Shown here: positions 18,177 to 25,259 of the stretch, piece after piece | Layout of the letters: every line of letters starts with the position of its first letter | Numbering within the stretch: the stretch's first letter is position 1 | Source of the DNA: Bacteroidales bacterium UBA3143 | GTDB taxonomy: Bacteria > Bacteroidota > Bacteroidia > Bacteroidales > Dysgonomonadaceae | Direction of reading: 5' to 3' | Length of the DNA stretch: 63,865 nt | NCBI GenBank assembly: GCA_002364735.1 | Contig: DEZB01000011.1 | Location: 1-63,865 of the forward strand | Notes under the pieces: generated by a model | What the model saw: only the letters and a program-made list of their open reading frames with translations | Told to the model about the DNA's origin: nothing | The model's database searches: none | Position numbers and translations under genes: made by a program

Positions 18177-18632
18177 TTATTTAAGTGTATTAATATCTAA
18201 TTTTTTTGGCTTTTGAGCCTCATGCGGATGAGTTTCACCTGCATAAACATACATGTTGTTAATGATGGCATCACCTAACTTATTTTTAGGTAACATCCCT
18301 TTCACTACTTTTCTGAAAATTCTGTCTGGTCCTTTTTTCATCAACTCAGCAGGTGTCATTTGACGTTGCCCACTTGGGTATCCAGTATATCGCAAATAGA
18401 TGCGATCGGTCCATTTTTTACCAGTCATTTCAACTTTGTCTGCATTGATTATAATTACATTATCTCCACAGTCAACATGAGGTGTAAAGCTTGGCTTGTA
18501 CTTCCCTCTTAGCAGTTTTGCTACTTTTGAACCTAAACGCCCAAGAGTCTGTCCCGTTGCATCAATTTCAACCCATTCTTTCTGAGCGGTTTCTTTATTA
18601 ACCGATACGGTTTTATAACTTAAAGTATTCAC
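18177..18632 (-). CDS. rplM: 50S ribosomal protein L13
   Basis: 151-residue uL13 with the typical WVEIDATGQTLGRLGSKVAKLLRGK segment, the VIIINADKVEMTGKKW strand and the MLPKNKLG motif. It is first in the rplM-rpsI unit, with a good promoter 134 bases upstream and a leader with nested hairpins. Confidence 0.97.
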   Translation of the reverse strand: MNTLSYKTVSVNKETAQKEWVEIDATGQTLGRLGSKVAKLLRGKYKPSFTPHVDCGDNVIIINADKVEMTGKKWTDRIYLRYTGYPSGQRQMTPAELMKKGPDRIFRKVVKGMLPKNKLGDAIINNMYVYAGETHPHEAQKPKKLDINTLK

Positions 18633-18675
18633 TTTCTTTTTGTTTTATAATTTTGTTAAGATTGTTTGATTATCA

Positions 18676-18723
18676 GCTTTGTCAATTTGTCTTGCTAAGG
18701 GACAAATAGCCAAATAAAAAGCT
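18676..18723 (-). promoter_or_regulatory. Nested hairpin in the rplM leader
   Basis: Within the roughly 127-base untranslated leader, AGCTTT (18676-18681) can pair with AAAGCT (18718-18723), and inside it ATTTGTC (18685-18691) with GACAAAT (18701-18707). Position and nesting fit a ribosomal-protein autoregulatory element. No known Rfam family can be claimed from eye inspection. Confidence 0.35.
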
Positions 18724-18765
18724 TACTATCAAACTTTTAAGTGATCTGGTGTAATAATCGGAATG

Positions 18766-18796
18766 CAAAGGTACAATTTTCAACTTAATTAGCAAA
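18766..18796 (-). promoter_or_regulatory. Promoter of rplM-rpsI
   Basis: On the minus strand TTTG (18793-18796), a 19-base spacer and TACCTTTG (18766-18773) form a full-consensus Bacteroidota promoter, giving a leader of about 127 bases before rplM. Confidence 0.8.
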
Positions 18797-18865
18797 GAAT
18801 GATGCAAATTTATTTTGCAATTATCGGCATGATTCTTCAATCTAAGAAATTGAATAATAGGACAT

Positions 18866-19321
18866 TTAGAAAATCTTGATTTCATCGTAAAAGGGCGAAC
18901 GCCCGAGCAGGATATGAAATCCGAAATAAAACCCTTTGAAATCTGAGTTGTCAATAGGTATGCTATATCCAAATTGAAGGCGTGTCAAACCTAACAGAGA
19001 CAAGCCTATACTTGGCTTTATGTTTTTAGTAGATGCTGACAATTCAGTAGTTAAAAAGTGCATCCAAGTTTGATTGAGATGTATTTCAGGAGCTACTGCA
19101 AATTTGCCATTGTTGCTATATAAATAAGTTCCAACCCCTACATTCAGCGGTCCATTATTGTTCTTATTATCATTGTTATTGAGACGATATTCTGCTCCTA
19201 CATATCCACTTTTTTTGTTCATGTAGTCATAACCAATATTTGCAGCCAACTTGTTGAGTTGTGCACTTGTATAAGCATTAACTGCAAGGATCAATACTAA
19301 CGTTGTAATTATTCGTCTCAT
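18866..19321 (-). CDS. Small outer membrane beta-barrel protein
   Basis: 151 residues with a signal peptide (1-20, ..NAYTSAQ) followed by alternating hydrophobic/polar strands (NIGYDYM.., GYVGAEYRL, PLNVGVGTYLY, RLQFGYSIPI, KGFYFGFHILLG) typical of a small barrel. A cluster of Asn near residues 49-57 forms a loop. No catalytic residues are visible. The last residues do not end in the usual terminal Phe strand motif except for ..EIKIF. Role unknown; it is probably a porin-like or structural protein. It stands alone between the rplM promoter and coaC. Confidence 0.7.
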   Translation of the reverse strand: MRRIITTLVLILAVNAYTSAQLNKLAANIGYDYMNKKSGYVGAEYRLNNNDNKNNNGPLNVGVGTYLYSNNGKFAVAPEIHLNQTWMHFLTTELSASTKNIKPSIGLSLLGLTRLQFGYSIPIDNSDFKGFYFGFHILLGRSPFYDEIKIF

Positions 19322-19371
19322 GCTTGTTTCTTTATTTGTTTTGGAGCTACCATTATTATTCGAGAGAGATT

Positions 19372-19929
19372 TTAACTCTTAAGGTATTTAGATTTTTGCT
19401 CTGCTATATCTTTGATATACTGAGTTATTACTTCCCAAGGCAGAAGCTTGCCTTTGCCTTCGTCTCCACAGGCCAAAAGTCCTTCTTGAGTTTCTAATAC
19501 ATGATATCCGCTATCAGATAGTTTTTTCAAGTTCTGTTGCACAAATATGTTTTCATACATAGCAGTATTCATGGCTGGAGCAATGATGATTGGGCATTTT
19601 GCCACCATAACAGTTGTAGAAAGCATATCATCGGCAATACCCGAAGCAATTTTGCCAATTATGTTTGCTGTGGCTGGCACAATTGCAAATATATCCGCTT
19701 TCTGTGCTAAATCTATGTGAGTTGTGTCCCAATGATCTATAGGGTCAAACATATCTGTCACAACAATATTTCCCGACATTACCTGAAAAGTAAGTGGTTT
19801 CACAAACTCTTGTGCAGATTTTGTCATAATTACATCCACGTTGTAACCATCTTTCTTCAATTGATTTACTATCTCAATTGTTTTATAACAGGCTATACCT
19901 CCACTAACTCCAATTACTATATTTTTCAT
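19372..19929 (-). CDS. coaC: Phosphopantothenoylcysteine decarboxylase (stand-alone CoaC)
   Basis: 185-residue HFCD flavoprotein that decarboxylates 4'-phosphopantothenoylcysteine to phosphopantetheine. The FMN-binding GVSGGIACYK (about 7-16), active-site His71 (THIDLA), the PAMNTAMYEN motif (Asn121) and the flexible flap Cys154 (ACGDEGKG) are all present. Most bacteria fuse CoaC to CoaB; here it is a separate gene directly after coaB with only one base between them. It is the last gene of the pan-coa operon. Confidence 0.92.
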   Translation of the reverse strand: MKNIVIGVSGGIACYKTIEIVNQLKKDGYNVDVIMTKSAQEFVKPLTFQVMSGNIVVTDMFDPIDHWDTTHIDLAQKADIFAIVPATANIIGKIASGIADDMLSTTVMVAKCPIIIAPAMNTAMYENIFVQQNLKKLSDSGYHVLETQEGLLACGDEGKGKLLPWEVITQYIKDIAEQKSKYLKS

Positions 19930-19930
19930 A

Positions 19931-20734
19931 TCAATTGTAATTTAAAAATTCTCTCATTGCTAAACTGACAATGCTTTCAGCAATGTTTTTCTTGCCTATT
20001 GGTCTTGCAATGATTTCTCCATTGTGCAATAGAATGCCCGAATGATTTGTCACAGACAAGTCTGAAGCGTCATTTGCAAAAACAGCATCACATTGATTTG
20101 TGATACGAAGTTTTTCGGCTTCCTCTACCATCTTTTTCTCCCTTGCTTCACCATTCTCAGTCTTTATGAGTTTAAACCCTACCAAAAAAGTGTTTTTGCT
20201 CATTTTCTTGATTAATGAAATTACTTTAGGAGTAGTTTTCAATCCCATTACAATCTCTTTTTGTGACGAAATTTTGCTCTCGCCAACATGTTTAGATTGT
20301 GGATTTGTAATAATTTCCGCAATTTCTTCTTTCGAAATATGGGGTTTATGAGCAAAAGCGCTGTATAGTTCTTCTGCCAGATCAGCTATTGACGCAGAAT
20401 ATGAGTATGTGAAATCAGAAATTGCCATAGCATGAATAAAAATGTTGATTTTCTGTTCACTTAGCAATGTCTCTACGCTTTCATAAACACTCTGTGTGTT
20501 TGTGACATCGACAAAGTTAACGAAAGAGGCTTCTTCTTTTTGCAGGTTTTTTGTAATAGCAGAAGGAGCTTTTATATAATGAATCCGAAAATCGGTTCTA
20601 TTGAGTTCTCGCATCAAGTTGAGCACAGCTTCCAAACAATACCAACCCAACGATCCGGAACTCATATTTGTAATTTTCCGTACTCCATCAATGGGTTCTT
20701 CTGTTCCTCCCGCTGTAATTGCTATATGAATCAT
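19931..20734 (-). CDS. coaB: Phosphopantothenate-cysteine ligase (stand-alone CoaB)
   Basis: 267-residue phosphopantothenoylcysteine synthetase. The nucleotide-binding start ITAGGTEEPIDGVRKITNMSSG and the KISSQKE lysine segment (about 155) match the ligase, and there is no decarboxylase domain attached. Separate CoaB enzymes are known from streptococci and enterococci; nucleotide preference cannot be judged here. It overlaps panD by four bases and is followed by coaC. Confidence 0.9.
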   Translation of the reverse strand: MIHIAITAGGTEEPIDGVRKITNMSSGSLGWYCLEAVLNLMRELNRTDFRIHYIKAPSAITKNLQKEEASFVNFVDVTNTQSVYESVETLLSEQKINIFIHAMAISDFTYSYSASIADLAEELYSAFAHKPHISKEEIAEIITNPQSKHVGESKISSQKEIVMGLKTTPKVISLIKKMSKNTFLVGFKLIKTENGEAREKKMVEEAEKLRITNQCDAVFANDASDLSVTNHSGILLHNGEIIARPIGKKNIAESIVSLAMREFLNYN

Positions 20735-21087
20735 AGCCTTTGCTCTATTTCATTCTTGTCGTTAAGTACAAACACGGGAGCGTTCAGATTTTCCGCTTCT
20801 TCTTGACTGTATATTCCGTAAGCCATTATAATTACTTTATCGCCAGGTAGAACCAATCGAGCAGCGGCTCCATTAAGGCAGATGACACCGCTATGCGCTT
20901 CGCCCTCTATCACATAAGTTTCAAATCGCTCTCCATTGTTAATATTCACTACTTGCACTTTTTCCAAAGGTAGTATCCCCGACTCCTTCAGTAAGAATGA
21001 GTCGATGGTGATGCTGCCAGTATAGTTTATATTGGCTTCTGTTACTGTGCCTTTATGTAGTTTTGCTTTAAGCATGTGAAGTTGCAT
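20731..21087 (-). CDS. panD: Aspartate 1-decarboxylase
   Basis: 118-residue pyruvoyl-dependent enzyme that makes beta-alanine from aspartate. The self-cleavage site Gly24-Ser25 (NYTGSIT) is present, giving the usual short beta chain and the pyruvoyl alpha chain. The NGAAARLVLPGDKVIIMAYG segment is typical. It overlaps the coaB start and lies three bases after panC, so supply of beta-alanine is tied to pantothenate synthesis. Confidence 0.95.
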   Translation of the reverse strand: MQLHMLKAKLHKGTVTEANINYTGSITIDSFLLKESGILPLEKVQVVNINNGERFETYVIEGEAHSGVICLNGAAARLVLPGDKVIIMAYGIYSQEEAENLNAPVFVLNDKNEIEQRL

Positions 21088-21090
21088 AAT

Positions 21091-21942
21091 TTACTTTCTT
21101 TTTTTTAAGATAACGTTATCAATCAATCTTGTTTTACCAAATCTTGCAGCCACTGCTACAATAGATGTATCTTCTATTGGGTTTATTTCTGTTAGAGAGG
21201 GATAGGCGTATATATTTACATACTCTATATTTGCCAAAGGCATGCTCATGATGTTGTCTTTGACGATTTTTACAAGTTTATCTGTCGCTGTCTCTCCATT
21301 GTTATATTCATCCAGCGCCAATTGTAATGATTGGCTCAATATAGTAGCTTGTTTTCTTTCTTCGTTATTCAAATAGGTGTTGCGTGAGCTTAAAGCCAAT
21401 CCATCTGCTTCACGAACAATGGGACAAATAATTAGTTGCACATCTATGTGCAAATCTCGCACCATTTTTGTAAGCACTGCCGCTTGCTGAGCATCTTTTT
21501 GACCAAAGTAGGCCCTGTCTGGCGCTACAATATTGAATAGCATATTCACAACCGTGGTAACCCCCTTAAAGTGTATGGGGCGTGAGACTCCGCATAATAT
21601 AGATGTAATATGGCCATCGGTTGTAACCCAAGTGGAGCTTTCATCTGGATACATTTCCGATACCGAAGGATTGAAAATAATATCAGCTCCAGCTTCGGTT
21701 GCAAGTTTAGTGTCCGTTTCCATGTCACGTGGATAGGTTTCAAAGTCTTCATTCGGGCCAAATTGTGTAGGGTTGACGAAGATACTAACGACTACAATGT
21801 CGTTCTCTCTTGTAGCTTGCTCAATTAGCGATAGGTGCCCATCGTGCAAAAACCCCATAGTTGGTACTAAACCAATGGATTGGTTCTCGGACCGTGCTTT
21901 TTTGAGCAAGCGCTTTAGTTCGGCTATTGTATTTACTACCAT
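21091..21942 (-). CDS. panC: Pantothenate synthetase
   Basis: 283-residue ATP-dependent ligase joining pantoate and beta-alanine. The nucleotidyltransferase HIGH-type motif TMGFLHDGHLSLI (about 28-40), the FVNPTQFGPNEDFETYPR segment, FGQKDAQQ and the ALSSRNTYL (KMSKS-like) region are all intact. It starts 21 bases after panB, so the two are in one operon. Confidence 0.96.
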   Translation of the reverse strand: MVVNTIAELKRLLKKARSENQSIGLVPTMGFLHDGHLSLIEQATRENDIVVVSIFVNPTQFGPNEDFETYPRDMETDTKLATEAGADIIFNPSVSEMYPDESSTWVTTDGHITSILCGVSRPIHFKGVTTVVNMLFNIVAPDRAYFGQKDAQQAAVLTKMVRDLHIDVQLIICPIVREADGLALSSRNTYLNNEERKQATILSQSLQLALDEYNNGETATDKLVKIVKDNIMSMPLANIEYVNIYAYPSLTEINPIEDTSIVAVAARFGKTRLIDNVILKKRK

Positions 21943-21963
21943 TTAGTTTTTGCGTATAACACA

Positions 21964-22800
21964 TTATTTATTCAAACTATCCAATACTTCTTTATCTATT
22001 GAAAATGTATGCTCTTTCTGTGGGAAGTTGCCAGCGTTTATTTCTTCTATATATGTCGTAACGGCCGTTTTGATGTCGGTAGAAAGATGTGCAAATTGTT
22101 TCACAAACTTCGGTACAAAGTCGCTAAACATACCCAGCATATCGTTGCTCACCAGCACCTGCCCATCGCAATATTTACCTGCACCAATGCCAATAGTAGG
22201 CACATTCACTATTTCGGTAATAATTTTAGAGAGTTCGTCAGGCACACACTCCAATGTAATGGCAAACACACCAGCTTCTTCGAGAGCTTTTGCATCGTCA
22301 ATTATTTTTTGCGCTTGCTCAATGCTCTTACCTTGCACCTTAAAACCACCAAACATGTGAAGCGACTGAGGAGTCATGCCAATATGACCCATAACTGGTA
22401 TTTGTGCACGTACTATTTGACGAATTGTATCTGCAAATTCAACTCCACCTTCCAACTTAATGGCTTGCGCCCCACCCTCTTTCATCAATCGTCCAGCATT
22501 TCTCACTGCCTCGTTTGCCGATGTGTGATATGACATAAATGGCATATCAACCACCACCAAAGCACGTTTTGCAGCGCGGGTGACAGCCTTTGCGTGATAT
22601 ATCATTACATCGAGCGTAACAGACAGTGTAGAGTCGTTGCCCTGAACCACCATTCCCAAAGAATCGCCAACCAGTAGGGCATCTACGCCCGCACTATCCA
22701 ATATTTTTGCTATCGAATAGTCATAAGCTGTAAGTACACTAATTTGTCGTTTCTCTTCTTTTGCTTTTTGAAAAGACTTCACTGTAAATTTTTTATCCAT
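21964..22800 (-). CDS. panB: 3-methyl-2-oxobutanoate hydroxymethyltransferase
   Basis: 278-residue ketopantoate hydroxymethyltransferase (TIM barrel, Mg2+ and methylene-THF dependent), the first step of pantothenate synthesis. Family segments include LTAYDYSIAKILDSAGVDALLVGDSLGMV, the catalytic-region PVMGHIGMTPQS and TIGIGAGKYCDGQVLV. It is first in the panB-panC-panD-coaB-coaC operon. A candidate promoter lies at 22870-22900. Confidence 0.96.
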   Translation of the reverse strand: MDKKFTVKSFQKAKEEKRQISVLTAYDYSIAKILDSAGVDALLVGDSLGMVVQGNDSTLSVTLDVMIYHAKAVTRAAKRALVVVDMPFMSYHTSANEAVRNAGRLMKEGGAQAIKLEGGVEFADTIRQIVRAQIPVMGHIGMTPQSLHMFGGFKVQGKSIEQAQKIIDDAKALEEAGVFAITLECVPDELSKIITEIVNVPTIGIGAGKYCDGQVLVSNDMLGMFSDFVPKFVKQFAHLSTDIKTAVTTYIEEINAGNFPQKEHTFSIDKEVLDSLNK

Positions 22801-22869
22801 CTCTCTTGTTCTTTACTAATTGTCGAAGCTGCAATTCCGCCTCTTCAAATAATTATTAATTACAACTCA

Positions 22870-22900
22870 CAAAAATACAATATAAATTGAACCAATGAAA
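22870..22900 (-). promoter_or_regulatory. Promoter of the pan-coa operon
   Basis: The minus strand carries TTTC (22897-22900), a 19-base spacer and TATTTTTG (22870-22877), one base off the -33 consensus and full match at -7. It is placed about 70 bases upstream of panB. Confidence 0.6.
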
Positions 22901-22961
22901 ATATAAATAATTGAGACCAAAGCTTATTTTAGGTATGAGTGATAAGTATCGCACCTAAATT

Positions 22962-23816
22962 TCAATCGCATAGCATATCCTTCAATCTTTCATCGTCAAT
23001 CATTTCCATTGTCTCTTTTCCTAATTCTCTGTACAGAGCTGTTTTAGAGGGCATGTATTTGCCCAACGCTTCCAGATGTTTTACGACAGTGGTTTTGTCT
23101 CCTCGTTTGATTGGACCCGTCAATGCATCACTCATTTTATCATGAGCTTCTACATTCATTAGTGTGCTACGCAATAAAGGAGCGGTTGCTTTTTTTATTT
23201 CCGATTTGCTCATGCCCGACTCTTCAAACATTTCGTAGGCCACATTAAGCAAAGTCACCATATAGTTTGATAAAACCGTTGCTGCACAATGGTACAATTC
23301 TTTCTTATCAGAGTTAATGGTTAAAGTTTTGTTGCCAATTGTTGCAAATAAATTATCAATTATAGACTTTTCCTTCCCTTCAGGAGATGAATTTGTCACC
23401 GACTCCACTGAAAAGTAAGCATCTCGAAGCTGCTCTACGCTCTCGTCTACTGTGCCAAAAGCCATTAATGGATGTAGGCTATAGGTTGCAAATCCTTTTT
23501 TGTGGATGCTACTCAGTATCTCAGACGAATGGACACCGCTTGTGTGGATAAAAGCTTTTACATGGGGAGGTATGTCCATTTCGGCTATTTCGTTCGCCAC
23601 CGTTTCCAATGCATCATCTGTCACAGTTATCCACACCATCGAACTGCGTTGCAAGAGGTCTTCAATAGTGGTAAATGCTTCTGAGTGTGTCAAACGGCTT
23701 GCAGCTATGGCATGTTGATAGGTTCTACTATAATAACCCGCTATATGGCATCCTTTTTGTTTAAAATAGACACCCAAAGCGGTTCCAACCTTACCGGCTC
23801 CTACAAAAGAAATCAT
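22962..23816 (-). CDS. Rossmann-fold / DUF2520 oxidoreductase
   Basis: 284 residues. An N-terminal NAD(P)-binding Rossmann domain (FVGAGKVGTALG at 4-15) is followed by a helical DUF2520 domain (about 125-260, with HPLMAFG, CAATVLSNYMV and ALTGPIKRGD). The overall plan is like ketopantoate and pyrroline-carboxylate reductases. Proteins of this type are annotated only as predicted oxidoreductases. It lies 161 bases upstream of panB on the same strand. Since no panE is seen in the cluster, it is a candidate ketopantoate reductase (compare the alternative PanG enzymes), which is inference. A TATCTTTG box lies at 23846-23853 on the minus strand. Confidence 0.8.
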   Translation of the reverse strand: MISFVGAGKVGTALGVYFKQKGCHIAGYYSRTYQHAIAASRLTHSEAFTTIEDLLQRSSMVWITVTDDALETVANEIAEMDIPPHVKAFIHTSGVHSSEILSSIHKKGFATYSLHPLMAFGTVDESVEQLRDAYFSVESVTNSSPEGKEKSIIDNLFATIGNKTLTINSDKKELYHCAATVLSNYMVTLLNVAYEMFEESGMSKSEIKKATAPLLRSTLMNVEAHDKMSDALTGPIKRGDKTTVVKHLEALGKYMPSKTALYRELGKETMEMIDDERLKDMLCD

Positions 23817-23980
23817 ATTTCAAAAGTGTTTATTGTTTGATTTCACAAAGATAAGCTAAATCTAAGTGGAACATCTCTAATGATTAATATTCTCCTATAA
23901 ATATCAAATAAAAAGCAGAACACCCCATTTAACTTACAACTTCCAAGAAATTTGTCCAAATAAAAGTTAGAAATCAAATC

Positions 23981-24265
23981 CACCGCGGTGAATTGGACGT
24001 TCATCTGATGAAAACGCAATCCTCCGCGGTGAAAATGTTTTGAAACACCAAAATGATGCTTTTTTGAGCAAATAGGCGCGAAAAATGACGAAGAAAAAGA
24101 AAAAGCAGCCTATTATTTGTGCCTCAACGCCAAAAAATTGAGAAATTACATTGGGTTTTGAACATATTTCATCTAAATGGCGCAAAATAGGGCATCAAAA
24201 TCAGTTATATTGTGTTTTGAAACATTTCCACCATGGTGTTTGCAATTTTCATCAGTTTGAACATA
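23981..24265. repeat. Large imperfect inverted repeat made of ~41-base units
   Basis: Two units on the left carry CACCGCGGTG (23981-23990) and CTCCGCGGTG (24022-24031), exactly 41 bases apart. Two on the right lie in the opposite orientation, around CACCATGGTG (24229-24238) and CGCCATTTAG (read on the minus strand, about 24174-24183). Left and right align as reverse complements through TGATGAAAA, the central palindrome, AAATGTTT and AAACAC. Inner arms GAGCAAATAGGC (24066-24077) and GCCTATTATTTGTGCCTC (24108-24125) also pair. The symmetry centre is near 24100, so the whole segment could fold into one long hairpin. Confidence 0.6.
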
Positions 24266-24282
24266 TAATGGTTTTGACACAA

Positions 24283-24324
24283 AAAAATCGGAACAATCCT
24301 TCGCAGGAGTATTCCGATTATGGA
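24283..24324 (-). terminator. Intrinsic terminator of the NigD-like gene
   Basis: On the minus strand AATCGGAA and TTCCGATT form the outer stem, with TCCT/AGGA around a TCGC turn inside. A run of seven T residues follows. It lies just beyond the stop codon at 24384. Confidence 0.75.
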
Positions 24325-24383
24325 AAATCAAAAAGTCGTATTAAGAAGTCTTGATTATTTAATGTGGTTTCATCAAATATCGT

Positions 24384-25124
24384 TTATTTTATATCGTTAG
24401 ACGTTATGTTTGGAATAGATTTTAATTCGCGATTCACATTCATATCGTTGTATTTATACATCAATTCAAAAGTCTTTTCTTCATCCCAATCTTTTACTTT
24501 TATTTTAATGGGGATGGAGTCTTTGTCGTCTTGTCTGAATGGCTTCAAGTCGAAGCTGGCAAATCCGTGATACAATGCATTGCTGGGGCTGTTGTATGAG
24601 TTGTGTTTAAACTCAAGTGTCAACACGTCCTCGTCCTCTGCATCCTCCATTTTATTTATCACCAAATTAATGAGATGTGGTTTAACTCCTCCATAGTTAA
24701 ATGAAAAACTGGTATTTAAATAATTATCTCCAATCCAAAAATCATTCATCCTCACTGGGTCATTTCCAATACTATCAGCATTTTGCTCGGTGAGCTCTAT
24801 GATGGGTTTTGTGAGAACATTCCAGATATCATTTATCTTGATGTAGTGGTCAAAGTCGCCTTGCTTGTCAGATAAGAGGGTGTAGTTGACAAATACGCGT
24901 TGATTTATGCGTGGTCTGTAATAAACGTCAGAAGCAGCAGGCCACAATTTATCTCCATTGTCTAAAACAAGCGAGTAGGACTGATTATTCTCTGGTACTA
25001 CAGTAGCAATGCTAATTCTAAAATCTCCTAATGAGTATCCGTCATTATCGCTACAAGCGAAAGAACTGCTTAACACTATGATAAGTAATGTGGCATATCC
25101 TAAAATTGATTTCTTGGTAAACAT
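24384..25124 (-). CDS. NigD-like lipoprotein
   Basis: 246-residue lipoprotein: a type II signal peptide with lipobox SSFAC (Cys near residue 24) followed by an Asp/Asn-rich linker. The body resembles the Bacteroidota NigD-like family: an N-terminal OB-like part (GDFRISIATVVPENNQSYSLVLDNGDKLWP...RVFVNYTLLSDK) and a C-terminal beta domain. The name comes from the nigrescin bacteriocin locus of Prevotella; the function of NigD itself is unclear, and no bacteriocin genes are seen here. The frame runs upstream to 25226, but ATG 25124 directly starts the signal peptide. It lies 135 bases downstream of ygiQ and has its own terminator. Confidence 0.75.
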   Translation of the reverse strand: MFTKKSILGYATLLIIVLSSSFACSDNDGYSLGDFRISIATVVPENNQSYSLVLDNGDKLWPAASDVYYRPRINQRVFVNYTLLSDKQGDFDHYIKINDIWNVLTKPIIELTEQNADSIGNDPVRMNDFWIGDNYLNTSFSFNYGGVKPHLINLVINKMEDAEDEDVLTLEFKHNSYNSPSNALYHGFASFDLKPFRQDDKDSIPIKIKVKDWDEEKTFELMYKYNDMNVNRELKSIPNITSNDIK

Positions 25125-25259
25125 ATCAGTATCGTTTTTTGAATTGGTTTTGAAAAGTTTAAATCCGTTATTCATTACATATATATATATGATGCATGAA
25201 TTCCAAAAACGTTGCATATCAATCAAGAAAAATTTGAAATAAAGGAGTTTTAAGGTGGA

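Larger units (their letters stand above)
23817..24383. other. 567-base intergenic region with inverted repeats
   Basis: There is no gene in this stretch. From left to right it holds a minus-strand TATCTTTG box (23846-23853), a large imperfect inverted repeat (23981-24265) and an intrinsic terminator for the NigD-like gene (24283-24324). The remaining sequence is AT-rich without evident signal. Confidence 0.6.

Noticed and set aside
22929..22958. Terminator after the DUF2520 gene
   Set aside because: A TTAGGT/ACCTAA hairpin is present, but it lacks a T tract on the minus strand, so termination there is not supported.
24384..25124. Bacteriocin locus suggested by the NigD-like protein
   Set aside because: No precursor peptide, transporter or immunity gene is nearby. 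NigD-like lipoproteins are common in Bacteroidota.
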